This document shows, in pieces, positions 44,727 through 55,109 of a stretch of 64,000 nt of DNA. The stretch's first letter is position 1. Each line of letters starts with the position of its first letter. The notes beneath the pieces were generated by a model. The model ran no database searches and was not told where the DNA came from. It saw only the letters and a program-made list of their open reading frames with translations. The position numbers and the translations under genes are program-made. The DNA is from Gammaproteobacteria bacterium (lineage in GTDB: Bacteria; Pseudomonadota; Gammaproteobacteria; Steroidobacterales; Rariloculaceae), in the NCBI GenBank assembly GCA_036381015.1, contig DASVDR010000037.1, positions 1 to 64,000 of the forward strand, written 5' to 3'.

Positions 44727-46559
44727 ATGGCATCTGAAGAGCCGCGGCCGCTCCCGGGCGCGGTGAGCGACGTGGAAGACGGTGCCCCGCGAGAGCGGCG
44801 CGCCGTCGGGAGACGCGCGGTGCTGGACCGGCACGCCGTCGCGGTGTACCGCCGCCTGCTCGGTTACCTCGCGCCGCACTGGCGCACGATGGCGGGCGCG
44901 ATGGTCGCGATGGCCGTCTATGCCGCCACGAACGGGGTGTTCCCGTTTCTGCTCGAGGACGTGATCGAGCGTCTGCAGGACGTGGGCCGCGCAGCCGACT
45001 CTCCGTGGCGCATACCGCTCCTGATCGCGCTCGCGTTCGGCGTGCGCAGCGTGATGGATTTTCTCGCAGTCTACGGGTTCAGCTGGGTCGGCCGCTCGGT
45101 GATCCGCGATCTTCGCAACGAGCTCTTCGGCCACTACCTCGTGATGCCGGCCGGCGATCTCGACCGCATCCCGTCCGGCGTGCTGATCTCGAAGCTCACT
45201 TACGACACGGAGCAGGTGGCTGAAGCCATCTCGACGTCGATCGTCACGCTGCTCCGCGACGGTCTCACGATCCTCGTGCTGATCGGCGTGATGCTGTATC
45301 TCAGCCCGCAGCTCACGCTGCTGGTTGCCGTCGTCGGCCCGACGATCGGCGTCATGGTCAGGTACATGAGCCGGGCGTTCCGGCGCTACAGCGCGCGCAT
45401 TCAAAGCTCGATGGGCGACGTGACGCGCGTCGCCGAGCAATCGCTGCACGGGCATCGCATCGTCAAGGTCTTTCAAGGCGAAGCCTACGAGCGCGAACAG
45501 TTCGACGCGATCAATCGGCGCAACTTCCGGCTGAACGTGCGGCTCGCCGCGACGCGGGCCGCGGGCGACGCGCTGACGCAGTACGTGGTCGCGCTCGGAG
45601 TCGCGGCCGTGATCCTCGTCGCGTTCTCCGAGTGGATGCTCGAGGATCTGAGCGCGTCGCTGTTCGTCGCCTTTCTGATGGCGATGGGCACGCTGCTCGC
45701 GCCGCTCAAGCGCCTCATCAACATCAACGCCGCGGTGCAGCGCGGGATCGCGGCGGCCGAGAGCCTGTTCGAGACACTCGACGCGCGCGGGGAGATCGAC
45801 CAGGGCACCGAGCGCCTCGAGCGCGCACGCGGCGACGTGGAGTATCGGAACGTATCGTTCGGGTACGGCCGAGGAGGGCGCGTGCTGCGCCGCGTGAACA
45901 TCCGCGCCCCCGCGGGCAGCACGGTCGCGCTCGTCGGCCGCTCCGGCAGCGGCAAGTCGACGGTCGCGAGCCTGCTGCCGAGGTTCTACGACCCCGACGA
46001 GGGCGAGATTCTGCTCGACGGCACGGACATCCGCCGCTATCGGCTCGCGGATCTTCGCCGCCAGCTCAGCTTCGTCGGCCAGGACGTCGTGCTCTTCGAC
46101 GACACGATCGCGAACAACATCGCGTACGGCGCGCTCGGCAACTGCCCGCGCGAGGAGATCGAGCATGCGGCCGAGGCCGCGTACGTGTCGGAGTTCGCCG
46201 CGGCGCTCCCCGAAGGCCTCGATACTCCGGTCGGCGAGCGGGGCGTGCTGCTCTCGGGCGGCCAGCGGCAGCGCATCGCGATCGCGCGCGCGATATTGAA
46301 GAACGCCCCCGTGCTGATCCTCGACGAGGCGACGTCCGCCCTCGACACGGAGTCGGAGCGGCGCGTGCAAAGCGCGCTCGGCGCGCTGATGAAGGGCAGG
46401 ACGACGCTCGTGATCGCGCACCGCCTGTCGACGATCGAGAACGCCGACTCGATCGTCGTCATGAGCGACGGCGAGGTCGTCGAGACCGGCACGCACGCGG
46501 AGCTCCTCGCGCGCGGCGGGCACTACGCGGCGCTCTATCGGATGCAGTTCGCCGGTTGA
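44727..46559 (+). CDS. msbA: Lipid A export ATP-binding/permease protein MsbA
   Basis: This 610-residue half-size ABC exporter flips lipid A-core across the inner membrane. Six helices (about 40-330) precede the ATPase with Walker A GRSGSGKST, signature LSGGQRQR and Walker B ILDEATSALD. There is an unusually long charged N-terminal tail of about 30 residues before the first helix. It sits immediately upstream of lpxK, as in E. coli. Confidence 0.95.
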   Translation: MASEEPRPLPGAVSDVEDGAPRERRAVGRRAVLDRHAVAVYRRLLGYLAPHWRTMAGAMVAMAVYAATNGVFPFLLEDVIERLQDVGRAADSPWRIPLLIALAFGVRSVMDFLAVYGFSWVGRSVIRDLRNELFGHYLVMPAGDLDRIPSGVLISKLTYDTEQVAEAISTSIVTLLRDGLTILVLIGVMLYLSPQLTLLVAVVGPTIGVMVRYMSRAFRRYSARIQSSMGDVTRVAEQSLHGHRIVKVFQGEAYEREQFDAINRRNFRLNVRLAATRAAGDALTQYVVALGVAAVILVAFSEWMLEDLSASLFVAFLMAMGTLLAPLKRLININAAVQRGIAAAESLFETLDARGEIDQGTERLERARGDVEYRNVSFGYGRGGRVLRRVNIRAPAGSTVALVGRSGSGKSTVASLLPRFYDPDEGEILLDGTDIRRYRLADLRRQLSFVGQDVVLFDDTIANNIAYGALGNCPREEIEHAAEAAYVSEFAAALPEGLDTPVGERGVLLSGGQRQRIAIARAILKNAPVLILDEATSALDTESERRVQSALGALMKGRTTLVIAHRLSTIENADSIVVMSDGEVVETGTHAELLARGGHYAALYRMQFAG

Positions 46560-46569
46560 GGCGCCGGGC

Positions 46570-47637
46570 ATGCGCGCGGAGACCGCAAGGGCCGTCGACT
46601 CGATCTGGTACGGCGAGAGCGCGTGGCGTTGGCCGCTGTGGCCGCTCTCGCTCCTGTTTCGGCTCGTCGTCACGCTTCGGGCCGCCGCCTACGCGAGCGG
46701 CGTGAAGCGGAGCGTGCGGCTGCCGGTGCCGGTCGTCGTCGTCGGCAACGTCACCGCCGGCGGCACCGGGAAGACGCCGCTCGTGATCTGGCTCGCCGAA
46801 ACGCTCCGCGCGCGGGGCTGGTCTCCCGGGATCGTCACGCGCGGGTATCGCGGGCGCGCACGCTCGTGGCCCCGGCACGTCGCGGCCGACGACGATCCGG
46901 CGCTCGTCGGCGACGAGGCGGTGCTGCTCGCCGCGCGCACCGGCGTCCCCGTCAGCGCGGGACCCGACCGCGTTGCGGCGGGCGCGCTCCTCGCCGACGG
47001 CGGCGTCGACGTCGTGATCTCGGACGACGGCTTGCAGCACCGGCGGATGGCGCGCGCGTTCGAGATCGCGGTCGTGGATGGGCGGCGCGGGCTCGGCAAC
47101 GGGCTCTGCCTGCCGGCCGGGCCTCTCCGCGAGCCGGCGTCGAGGCTCGGCACGGTCGACGCGGTCGTCGTGAACGACGGCGGCACGGCCTCCTCCGCGT
47201 CGGGCTCCGGCACGTCGGCGTGCGCCGGCGTGCCGTCGAGCGCGTTGCGAATGACGCTGCGCGTGAGCCGCGTGTACCGGGTTCGTGACGGCGCCACGGC
47301 GCGGCTCGCGGACTTCGCCGGACGCACCGTCCACGCCGTGGCCGGCATCGGCGATCCGGAGCGGTTCTTCCGGATGCTCGAGCGCGCGGGCCTCGACGTA
47401 TGCCGCCATCCGTTGCCGGATCATGCCGAAATCACGGCCGCGGATCTGCGTCCCGCGCCGCACGGCGCGGTGCTCGTCACGGAGAAGGACGCGGTGAAAT
47501 GCCGGGAGATCGCTCACGACGATCTGTGGTGTGTTGCAGTCGAGGCCGTCCTCGAAGCCGAGGCCGGGGGGCGCCTGGCCCGCACGATCGACGAGCGGCT
47601 TCGCGCGAGCGGCGGCAGGCCCGCCGTGCGGGCATGA
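46570..47637 (+). CDS. lpxK: Tetraacyldisaccharide 4'-kinase LpxK
   Basis: This 355-residue membrane-associated kinase adds the 4'-phosphate to make lipid IVA. The Walker A is VGNVTAGGTGKTPL, and the active-site region ISDDGLQHRR is intact. One N-terminal amphipathic/hydrophobic segment is seen (LWPLSLLFRLVVTLRAAAY). Its ATG at 46570 lies 10 bases after the msbA stop. Confidence 0.94.
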   Translation: MRAETARAVDSIWYGESAWRWPLWPLSLLFRLVVTLRAAAYASGVKRSVRLPVPVVVVGNVTAGGTGKTPLVIWLAETLRARGWSPGIVTRGYRGRARSWPRHVAADDDPALVGDEAVLLAARTGVPVSAGPDRVAAGALLADGGVDVVISDDGLQHRRMARAFEIAVVDGRRGLGNGLCLPAGPLREPASRLGTVDAVVVNDGGTASSASGSGTSACAGVPSSALRMTLRVSRVYRVRDGATARLADFAGRTVHAVAGIGDPERFFRMLERAGLDVCRHPLPDHAEITAADLRPAPHGAVLVTEKDAVKCREIAHDDLWCVAVEAVLEAEAGGRLARTIDERLRASGGRPAVRA

Positions 47638-47680
47638 CGCGCCGGCGCGCGCGCCGCTTTCCCTTCGCGAGGTCGGCCGC

Positions 47681-48124
47681 TCAGCTCGAGCGCGCGTTCA
47701 GCGTGACCGTCGTGCCGCCGCGGAGCAGATTCGAGATCGGGCAGCCTTCGTCCGCTTGCCGGGCGAGCTCGACGAAGCGTTCGTTCGAGATCCCCGGCAC
47801 GCGGCCGACGACCTCGAGCGCGGAGCGCGTCACTCGCGGCCCGTCGGCCGCGCCCGTGTCGAGCTCGACGACGGCGGTGACCTCGAGCGATTCCGCGGGC
47901 GTCCCGGCGCCGGCGAGCGTATGCGACAGCGCCATCGCGTAGCAGGTCGAGTGCGCGGCCGCGATCAGCTCCTCCGGGCTGGTCTTTCCGCCCGGCGCCT
48001 GCGTCCGCGAGGCCCACGTGACCGGGAGCTCGGTGAGGGCGCCGCTCCCGCCGCTGAACTTCCCCGATCCCGATGCGAGATCGCCTTTCCAGATCGTCGT
48101 CGCTTGTCGCCGAATGGCCGCCAT
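47681..48124 (-). CDS. osmC: OsmC-family peroxiredoxin
   Basis: This 147-residue protein has the two redox cysteines in HSTCYAMAL and GCPISNLL. It reduces organic hydroperoxides. The layout ATTIWKGDLASGSGKF...TSPEELIAAAHS matches OsmC rather than Ohr. ATG 48124 is fixed by the very strong GGAGGAGAAGG just upstream. It lies on the opposite strand between lpxK and kdsB, where relatives usually carry ycaR (Trm112-like). Confidence 0.92.
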   Translation of the reverse strand: MAAIRRQATTIWKGDLASGSGKFSGGSGALTELPVTWASRTQAPGGKTSPEELIAAAHSTCYAMALSHTLAGAGTPAESLEVTAVVELDTGAADGPRVTRSALEVVGRVPGISNERFVELARQADEGCPISNLLRGGTTVTLNARSS

Positions 48125-48327
48125 GTTCCTTCTCCTCCAACCCGTGCCTATCCGAGGTCGGGACGCTTGCGCTATCGTGACGTCCCGCCGCGCACGGGCA
48201 TGCAAGGCCGGTGCCGGACGTCGAGTGAAATGAACGGCGCGCCGCGCGGCCCGACGCGGTCGGCGAGAGCGCTTTTCGCCCGTCGCGCCGTCCCGCTGAC
48301 GACTGACGACGCTTCCGACCGAGCACG

Positions 48328-49068
48328 ATGACGGTTCGCTTCAATGTCGTGATTCCCGCGCGCTACGCGTCGAGTCGGCTGCCCGGCAAGCCGCTCGCGG
48401 ACATCGGCGGACGGCCGATGATCGCTTGGGTGCACGAGCAGGCGCGCGCGAGCGGCGCCGCGCTCGTCGTGGTGGCGACGGACGACGAGCGCGTGGTGGC
48501 CGCCGCCCGGGCCTGCGGCGCCGACGTCGAGCTCACGAGCGCAGCGCACGCGAGCGGCACGGATCGGATCGCGGAGGTCGCGGCCCGCCGCGGCTTCGGC
48601 GACTCCGAGATCGTCGTGAACGTGCAGGGCGACGAGCCGCTCGTGCCGCCTCGGCTGATCGCACAGGTCGCCGAGCTGCTTGCGGCCGACCCGGACGCCT
48701 CCATCGCCACGCTGACGACGCCGGTGACGTCGGAGCGGGAGCTGCACGACCCCGCCGCGGTGAAGGTCGTGTGCGATCGCGCGGGGCGCGCCCTCTATTT
48801 CAGCCGCGCGCCGATCCCGTGGATACGCGACGGGCAGCGAAACGAGCCGCCGCGCCGGCACATCGGGCTCTATGCATACCGTGCCGGCGATCTGCGGGCC
48901 TTGGCCGCCGAGCCGCCGTGCGCGCTCGAGCTCACGGAGCGCCTCGAGCAGCTGCGGGCGCTGTGGCTCGGCTATCGGATCGCGGTCGCCGATGCCGAGG
49001 TGCCGCCGCCGCGGGGGGTCGACACGCCCGAGGACCTCGCAACGGTACGCAGGCTCGTCTCCCAGTGA
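48328..49068 (+). CDS. kdsB: CMP-KDO synthetase (3-deoxy-manno-octulosonate cytidylyltransferase)
   Basis: This 246-residue nucleotidyltransferase activates KDO for lipopolysaccharide core synthesis. The N-terminal [23 protein letters not shown] and the middle [11 protein letters not shown] are diagnostic. Bases 48125-48327 hold the osmC and kdsB upstream regions; no other gene is seen there. Confidence 0.95.
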   Translation: MTVRFNVVIPARYASSRLPGKPLADIGGRPMIAWVHEQARASGAALVVVATDDERVVAAARACGADVELTSAAHASGTDRIAEVAARRGFGDSEIVVNVQGDEPLVPPRLIAQVAELLAADPDASIATLTTPVTSERELHDPAAVKVVCDRAGRALYFSRAPIPWIRDGQRNEPPRRHIGLYAYRAGDLRALAAEPPCALELTERLEQLRALWLGYRIAVADAEVPPPRGVDTPEDLATVRRLVSQ

Positions 49069-49163
49069 CGGCGACTCGGCCGGTGCCGCCCGCGAGGCGC
49101 TCGTGCGCTACAATTTGTTCCGCTTCGCAAAGGATCGCGAAACGCCGGGGGCCGAGCTTGAAG

Positions 49164-49718
49164 ATGATCTTCGACAGACTGCGGCGCACCGCCGCGGAAT
49201 CCGACGAGGATCCGGGCGCGGCGGCCGAAAGCGGATTCGGCCTGCTGTTCGTCTGCATGGGCAACATCTGCCGCTCGCCGACGGCCGAAGCCGTGTTCCG
49301 CAAGGTCTGGCAGGAGCGTGCACCCGAGCTGGCGCTCCGCCTGGATTCGGCCGGCACGCACGCCTACCACGTCGGCGAGCCGCCCGATCAGCGCGCGCAG
49401 CGGGCGGCGGCTCGCCGCGGCATCGATCTTTCCGGTCAGCGTGCGCGGCGGATCGAGCGGAGAGATTTCGAGCGCTTCGACCTGGTGCTCGCGATGGATC
49501 GCACGAACGTCGAGCTGCTGCGGGAGCTTTCCCCGGCCGAGTATCACGATCGGATCCGGTTGCTCCTCGAGTTCGCACCTCACGTCGGGCGCACCGAGGT
49601 GCCCGATCCGTACTACGGCGGCAGCAACGGCTTCGAGCACGTTCTGGACCTCGTGGAGGAGGCCTCGCTCGGCCTGCTCGAGCACGTGAAGCGCCGGCTG
49701 CAAAGCGCGGGCGTCTGA
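49164..49718 (+). CDS. Low-molecular-weight protein tyrosine phosphatase
   Basis: This 184-residue protein has the active-site loop VCMGNICRS (C31 to R37, CX5R) and the general-acid region VPDPYYGG. An extra N-terminal stretch of about 25 charged residues precedes the usual start, so the real start could be later. Pseudomonas has the same gene after kdsB. TACAAT at 49109-49114 may be a -10. It is probably linked to regulation of polysaccharide synthesis, but the partner kinase is not here. Confidence 0.88.
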   Translation: MIFDRLRRTAAESDEDPGAAAESGFGLLFVCMGNICRSPTAEAVFRKVWQERAPELALRLDSAGTHAYHVGEPPDQRAQRAAARRGIDLSGQRARRIERRDFERFDLVLAMDRTNVELLRELSPAEYHDRIRLLLEFAPHVGRTEVPDPYYGGSNGFEHVLDLVEEASLGLLEHVKRRLQSAGV

Positions 49719-49821
49719 CGCGGTTCTCCGCCGTACCCGAGTCACTGCGCGCCGCCGCGATGCGGAGGGCAGCCGACGTCGCCGCCGCGGGCGGCGGAGA
49801 GGCTTCGAAAGGCGCCCGACG

Positions 49822-52266
49822 TCAGCCCGAAGCCGACGCTTCCTGATTGCGGTCCTCGCCCGGGCCTTCCGTGCCGGTCCGGTGCGCTGCGTCTCCGCCG
49901 GAGCCCGCGGCATCGTCGGCCGCGCGGGAGGCGGGCTCGGCGCTTCGCGGCGTATCCGGAACGGCACGGGCCGGCGTGTCCGAGCGCGGCGCCGGCGATG
50001 CGTCAGCCGAGACCGAGTCGGCCCCGCTCAGAGGCGACGCGACGAGCCGCGGCGCCGCTCCGGCGCCGCCCGTCGGCATGGCCGGCGCGCTCTCCGCTCC
50101 GCTGCCGTTCGTGCTCCTCGGCGTCGCCGGCTCGGCCGGCTTCGCGCCGGCCTGCTCGGGCGCGCCGCGTTCGTCGCCGGCACGCGTCCGCGCGGCGTCG
50201 GTTTTTGCGGTCTGGGCTTCCGCTGTCGCGCTCTCGTCCGAGCGGCCGCCGTTGCGCCGGTCGCCGCGCGATGCCTTGCGATTGCGCGAGCGGCGGTTGC
50301 GGGAGCCCCCGCCGTGAGCCCCGGCCGGCGGGCTTTCCTGGCTGCCGGTCGGCGCGGCGGACGCGTTGCCTTGGCCGCTTGCTTGTGCACGGCTGGAGCG
50401 GCCGCCCTGCGCGCTCGCGTCGCTGCGCCCGCCGCGGCTCTTGCGCGTGCTTCCGCGTTCGCGGCTTCGCCGGTCGCCTTGGCCGGTGCGCCCGTCACGT
50501 TCGCGGCTGGACGACGCACGCCGCCCGCCGCGTGCCGCCGGAGCGGATCGCTCCGCTTCCCGGCCGCCTCCGTTCAGCCACGCGAGCATGCGACGCAGCA
50601 GTCCCGGTGCCTTCGGCTCGTCGCGCGCCGTCCGCTCAGCCGGCAGCGGCGCCGGCGTCGTCGGCAGCACGGCGGAGACCGCCGCTTCCTCGGCCTTCAC
50701 GGCGCGCTTGATCTCCTCGTAGGCGAGCGACGGATCCTCCTTCGGCTCGACCATCTTGTAGCTGGTGCCGGAGTTCTCCGGCAGATGGGCCTCGTCGTCG
50801 CGGACGCGCTTGATCGAATAGTTCGGCGTGTCCATGTCCGGATTGCCGATCAGCACGATCTGAACGTTGTTGCGCTCCTGGATCGTCTGCACCCAGTCGC
50901 GCTTCTCGTTCAGCACGTAGTTCGCAACCTCCATCGGCAGCTGCGCGATGACCTTCGCGGTCCGGTCCTTGCGCGCCTCTTCCCCGACGAGCCGCAAGAT
51001 CGCGAGCGCGAGCGACTCGACGCTGCGTACGTTCCCGGTGCCGTTGCACCGGGGGCACACGGATTGCGTGGATTCCTCGAGAGAGGGGCGCAGCCGCTGC
51101 CGCGACAGCTCGAGCAGGCCGAAACGGGAGATGCGGCCGATCTGAATCCGCGCGCGATCCTGACGAACGGCCTCGCGCAGCCGGTTCTCGACCTCGCGCT
51201 GGTTCCGGTGCGGGCCCATGTCGATGAAGTCGATCACGACCAGGCCGCCGAGGTCGCGGATGCGCAGCTGCCGAGCGATCTCGTCCGCCGCCTCGAGGTT
51301 CGTGTTGAGCGCCGTTTCCTCGATGTCCTCGCCCTTCGTCGACCGCGCGGAGTTGATGTCGATGGCCGTGAGCGCCTCCGTGTGGTCGATCACGATGCTG
51401 CCGCCGGACGGCAGCTGGACCTTGTGCGCGAACGCGGACTCGATCTGGCTCTCGATCTGAAAGCGCGTGAAGAGCGGCACGGTGGGGTCGTCGTAGAGCT
51501 TGAGCTTGCGCACGCTCTGCGGCAGCACCCGCTCCATGAACTCGAGCGCTTCCTGGTAAACCTTCGGATCGTCGATCAGAATTTCGCCGATCTCGCTCGA
51601 GTAGTAGTCCCGCAGCGCGCGGACGATCGCGTTCCCTTCCTGGTAGATCAGGAACGGGGCCGGACGGGTCACGACGACCTGCTTGATCGACTCCCAGACG
51701 CGCAGCAGGTAGTCGAGATCCCAGCGCAGCTCCTCGGTGCTGCGGCCGACGCCGGCCGTGCGCACGATGCAGCCCATGCCTTCCGGCGGTGCGAGCTCCT
51801 CGAGCGACTGCCGGACGATCTCCCGGTCCTCGCCCGTGATCCGGCGGGAGACGCCGCCCGCGCGCGGATTGTTCGGCATCAGCACGAGGAAGCGGCCGGC
51901 AAGGCTCACGTACGTGGTCAGGGCCGCGCCCTTCGTGCCGCGCTCCTCCTTCTCGACCTGGACGACGATCTCCTGGTTCTCGCGGAGCACGTCCTTGATC
52001 TGCACGCGCTCGCCCGCCTCTGGCTGGCGGATGAAGTATTCGGGGGAGATTTCCTTTAGGGGGAGAAAGCCGTGGCGCTGCGCGCCGTAGTCGACGAAGG
52101 CGGCCTCGAGGCTCGGCTCGATGCGAGTGATTCGCCCCTTGTAGATGTTCGCCTTACGCTGTTCTCGCGAAGGTACCTCGATATCAAGATCGTAAAGTTT
52201 CTGGCCATCCACCATGGCCACGCGCAACTCTTCCTGCTGAGTTGCGTTCACCAACATGCGTTTCAT
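49822..52266 (-). CDS. rne: Ribonuclease E
   Basis: This 814-residue endonuclease controls mRNA decay and rRNA/tRNA processing. The S1 domain is at about 38-120. Catalytic D303 (AIDINS) and D346 (VIDFID) and the zinc-link cysteines C404 and C407 (CPRCNG) fall at the same numbers as in E. coli RNase E. From about residue 530 the tail is disordered, first Arg-rich and then Ala/Gly/Pro-rich, as in degradosome scaffolds. The start ATG 52266 (MKRML) has GAGG 5 bases upstream. Confidence 0.97.
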   Translation of the reverse strand: MKRMLVNATQQEELRVAMVDGQKLYDLDIEVPSREQRKANIYKGRITRIEPSLEAAFVDYGAQRHGFLPLKEISPEYFIRQPEAGERVQIKDVLRENQEIVVQVEKEERGTKGAALTTYVSLAGRFLVLMPNNPRAGGVSRRITGEDREIVRQSLEELAPPEGMGCIVRTAGVGRSTEELRWDLDYLLRVWESIKQVVVTRPAPFLIYQEGNAIVRALRDYYSSEIGEILIDDPKVYQEALEFMERVLPQSVRKLKLYDDPTVPLFTRFQIESQIESAFAHKVQLPSGGSIVIDHTEALTAIDINSARSTKGEDIEETALNTNLEAADEIARQLRIRDLGGLVVIDFIDMGPHRNQREVENRLREAVRQDRARIQIGRISRFGLLELSRQRLRPSLEESTQSVCPRCNGTGNVRSVESLALAILRLVGEEARKDRTAKVIAQLPMEVANYVLNEKRDWVQTIQERNNVQIVLIGNPDMDTPNYSIKRVRDDEAHLPENSGTSYKMVEPKEDPSLAYEEIKRAVKAEEAAVSAVLPTTPAPLPAERTARDEPKAPGLLRRMLAWLNGGGREAERSAPAARGGRRASSSRERDGRTGQGDRRSRERGSTRKSRGGRSDASAQGGRSSRAQASGQGNASAAPTGSQESPPAGAHGGGSRNRRSRNRKASRGDRRNGGRSDESATAEAQTAKTDAARTRAGDERGAPEQAGAKPAEPATPRSTNGSGAESAPAMPTGGAGAAPRLVASPLSGADSVSADASPAPRSDTPARAVPDTPRSAEPASRAADDAAGSGGDAAHRTGTEGPGEDRNQEASASG

Positions 52267-52624
52267 AAGACCTCAGCCCGTTAGGGGCGGGCCCGGTGCC
52301 TGGTACGACAGCCGTGATCCGCGGTGCAGAATGCAAGCAGTATGTGTCGTGAAACCGCCGTGTCATGATTCTGCGGTAGGCTCGAAGTGCTCGATCCGTC
52401 AGCGTCTGTGAGCTTCTTCTGCGACGGAGAGCCATGCCCGAGATCGCGGCACCCACTCCGGGTTCGCCGACAACAAAAACTCTATCAACTCAATGGCCGC
52501 TCACGATTCCTCACGATGCGGCGGAAATCGGACACGGACCAGCCCTCGCAGGCGGGCCTGCCCAGGGCGAAATCCGTTGGCGGTACTATAACATAGACGC
52601 GCTTATGCACAATTTGCAGGTCCA
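52267..52624. promoter_or_regulatory. Long divergent rne/rluC intergenic region
   Basis: These 358 bases contain no accepted gene. On the plus strand TATAAC (52587-52592) is a likely -10 for rluC, 32 bases before its start. The minus-strand part should hold the rne promoter and a long 5' leader; in E. coli the equivalent leader lets RNase E control its own mRNA. The base content is less GC-rich than the surroundings. Confidence 0.45.
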
Positions 52625-53590
52625 GTGGGCGCATTACGGAGCAAGCCGGCGGTTCAGCACCGGGAGATCGACGCGGAGATTGCCGGGCAGCGCCTCGACA
52701 ATTTCCTGATCGCCCGCCTGAAAGGGGTGCCCCGAAGCCACGTGTACCGGCTGATTCGCTCGGGGCAGGTGCGGGTCAATTCGGGCCGCGTGACTCCGGG
52801 GTACCGGCTGCGCGCGGGCGACCGCGTGCGGGTCCCGCCGGTGGAGCGGGCGGGCCCGGCGGCCGTCCCGGCCGGGCGAGACTCGGTGGAGTGGCTGCGC
52901 GACCGGATCATCTACGAGGACCGGCGGCTGCTCGTCGTCGACAAGCCCGCCGGGCTCGCTTCGCACGGCGGCAGCGGCATCCGGCTCGGCTGCATCGAGG
53001 CGCTGCGCGTCCTGCGACCGGAGCTGCGGACGCTCGAGCTCGTGCACCGGCTCGATCGCGGGACGTCCGGGTGCCTCCTGGTCGCCAAGCGGCGCAGCGC
53101 ACTGCGCGCGCTGCACGCCGCGCTGCGCGAAGGCGCCGTGGAGAAGCGCTATCTCGCATTGGTTCGGGGCGCGTGGGAGCACGGCGCCGTCGATCTCGAC
53201 GCCCCGCTGAAGGCGCATCGCCGCCTCGGCGAGGTGACGGTCACGGTCGACGAGGCCGGGAAGCCCGCGCGAAGCCGGTTCCGCCGGATCGAGGCGTTCG
53301 GGCCGCTCGCGTCGCTCGTCGAGGTCACGATCCGAACCGGTCGCACCCACCAGATCCGCGTCCATGCCGCCTGGGCCGGGCACCCGATCGCCGGTGACGA
53401 GCGCTACGGCGACGCGGGCTTCGACGCGGAAATGCGTGCGTTCAGCCTGCACCGGATGTTCCTGCACGCCCACGCCGTCGGATTCGACTGGCCCGACAGC
53501 GGCGAGCCGTTCGCGGTCAGCGCGCCGCTGCCGCCCGAGCTCGGCGCCGTCCTCCGCGCTCTCCACGAGGCGCGTGCCGCGCGCCCGTGA
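52625..53590 (+). CDS. rluC: Ribosomal large subunit pseudouridine synthase RluC
   Basis: This 321-residue protein has an N-terminal S4 RNA-binding domain (AGQRLDNFLIARLKGVPRSHVYRLIRSGQVRVN) and a catalytic domain with the active-site Asp in HRLDRGTSGCLL. RluC modifies U955, U2504 and U2580 of 23S rRNA in E. coli. The start is GTG 52625. It is divergent from rne, the conserved arrangement. Confidence 0.94.
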   Translation: MGALRSKPAVQHREIDAEIAGQRLDNFLIARLKGVPRSHVYRLIRSGQVRVNSGRVTPGYRLRAGDRVRVPPVERAGPAAVPAGRDSVEWLRDRIIYEDRRLLVVDKPAGLASHGGSGIRLGCIEALRVLRPELRTLELVHRLDRGTSGCLLVAKRRSALRALHAALREGAVEKRYLALVRGAWEHGAVDLDAPLKAHRRLGEVTVTVDEAGKPARSRFRRIEAFGPLASLVEVTIRTGRTHQIRVHAAWAGHPIAGDERYGDAGFDAEMRAFSLHRMFLHAHAVGFDWPDSGEPFAVSAPLPPELGAVLRALHEARAARP

Positions 53591-53652
53591 CGCGCGTTCG
53601 GCACCGGACGCGCCAAGGCCGGCCCGGATAGGCTTCGTCGGGGCAGGTCGGA

Positions 53653-54231
53653 TCAGGCTCCGAGCGGGTCCAAGCCGGCTTCCCGCAGCGCGCCGGCGAG
53701 CCAGATCAGCGGCAGGCCGATCAGCGCCGTCGGGTCGTTCGTGCGGATCGCCTTGAACAGAGCGATGCCGAGCCCCTCGGCCTTGAACCCGCCGGCGCAG
53801 TCGTAGGGCCGATCGCGCCGGAGATAGCGGTCGACTCGCTCCCGCGTGAGATCGTCGAAGAGCACTTCCGTGACGTCGACGCTCTCCCATCGCCGGCCGC
53901 CGGGTCTCTCGATGACCGCCACGGCCGTATGAAACGCGACGCTGCGGCCGCCGCACGCCAGGAGCTGCTCGACCGCCGCCTCGTGCGTGCCCGGCTTGCG
54001 CAGGATGCGTCCTTCGAGGGAAGGGACCTGATCGGCGCCGACCACGATCGCGTCCGCGGCCTGCACGGCCTCGGCCTTCGCCCGCGCGAGCCGTGCGGCG
54101 GCCTCGCCCGGCCCCTCGTCCGGCTCGATGCGCTCGTCGACGTTCGGCGCGCAGGTCCGGAACGGCAGGCCGAGCCGCGCAAGCAACTCCGAGCGGTATT
54201 TGGAGGTCGAAGCCAGTATCAAGCGCGTCAT
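53653..54231 (-). CDS. maf: Maf-family nucleotide pyrophosphatase (YceF type)
   Basis: This 192-residue protein has the N-terminal ASTSKYRSELLARLG and the catalytic Asp in VVGADQV, typical of Maf. The YceF subgroup hydrolyses 7-methyl-GTP. It is convergent with rluC and divergent from yceD, as in relatives. Confidence 0.92.
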   Translation of the reverse strand: MTRLILASTSKYRSELLARLGLPFRTCAPNVDERIEPDEGPGEAAARLARAKAEAVQAADAIVVGADQVPSLEGRILRKPGTHEAAVEQLLACGGRSVAFHTAVAVIERPGGRRWESVDVTEVLFDDLTRERVDRYLRRDRPYDCAGGFKAEGLGIALFKAIRTNDPTALIGLPLIWLAGALREAGLDPLGA

Positions 54232-54286
54232 GTGCGGCCTTTTGTGAGCGTCGTCACGCGAGCGAACTCCGCGCTAACTTGCGGTT

Positions 54287-54315
54287 TTGACAGGATAATC
54301 CTCCACCCCTATGAT
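54287..54315 (+). promoter_or_regulatory. Consensus sigma-70 promoter of yceD-rpmF-plsX
   Basis: TTGACA (54287-54292), a 17-base spacer and TATGAT (54310-54315) form the best housekeeping promoter in the window. The -10 ends only 8 bases before the yceD ATG, so transcription should begin at or next to the start codon. Confidence 0.8.
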
Positions 54316-54323
54316 ACGCCGTC

Positions 54324-54800
54324 ATGCCCGCGTCGCTCTATAGCTGGTATGGTGCGCGTGAGCTCGGAGCGCTTGGGGAGCGCGGCGGCGTGGTCGGCGG
54401 GGAAATCGAGCTGAACCGCTTCAACCGGCTGACCGAGCTGCTGCAATCGGACAAGGGCACCGTCAAGGCGACGCTCCGCTTTCGACAGGACCCGGGCGGC
54501 TGGCTGATAATAGACGTCGAATACGAGACCACGGTGCAACTGCTGTGTCAGCGGTGCCTCGAGCCGCTCGAGTACCCGCTTCGGGACCGAGTGGAGATGG
54601 TGCTGCTGGAAAGCGCGTCCCTCGAGAAGCACGTGCCGGATCGGTACGAGCCGCTCGTGCTCGACGACGAGCGGCTGATGCCCGCCATATTGATCGAAGA
54701 TGAACTTATAATCTCGCTGCCCATCGTCCCCAGGCACGAGCGGCCGGAGGATTGCGGCGGCGCGGGCGCCGGACCGATCGCAGCGGACGAGCTCGGTTGA
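54324..54800 (+). CDS. yceD: YceD/DUF177 family protein (23S rRNA accumulation factor)
   Basis: This 158-residue protein has the zinc-ribbon-like [12 protein letters not shown] and the acidic [21 protein letters not shown] block typical of DUF177. It is needed for normal 23S rRNA levels in E. coli and maize chloroplasts. ATG 54324 lies 8 bases after the -10, with no ribosome site, so the mRNA is probably leaderless. rpmF follows after 47 bases. Confidence 0.9.
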   Translation: MPASLYSWYGARELGALGERGGVVGGEIELNRFNRLTELLQSDKGTVKATLRFRQDPGGWLIIDVEYETTVQLLCQRCLEPLEYPLRDRVEMVLLESASLEKHVPDRYEPLVLDDERLMPAILIEDELIISLPIVPRHERPEDCGGAGAGPIAADELG

Positions 54801-54847
54801 GCCGAGTCGTCCGCGACGCTTCGAGTTGCAATCAGGAGTATCCGAAA

Positions 54848-55039
54848 ATGGCTGTGCAGAAATCGCGCAAGACGCCGTCGCGGCGGGGTATGCGCCGGTC
54901 CCATGACGCGTTGCGAGGCCCGACGCTCGCCGTGGACGCGACGACCGGCGAGACGCATAGGCGTCATCACGTGACGGCCGACGGCTATTACCGCGGCCGC
55001 AAGGTCGTCGAAGTTCCTCAGGAAGCCGAAGAGGATTGA
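54848..55039 (+). CDS. rpmF: 50S ribosomal protein L32
   Basis: This 63-residue basic protein begins [20 protein letters not shown], the standard L32 N-terminus. The start ATG 54848 has AGGAG upstream. Its place between yceD and plsX is conserved across bacteria. Confidence 0.97.
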   Translation: MAVQKSRKTPSRRGMRRSHDALRGPTLAVDATTGETHRRHHVTADGYYRGRKVVEVPQEAEED

Positions 55040-55109
55040 GCGCGCCGTTCGCGCTCGCCGTACGTCGACTCCGGGCTCCCACCCCGCGTTCCGTCCGAAG
55101 CTTCACTAA

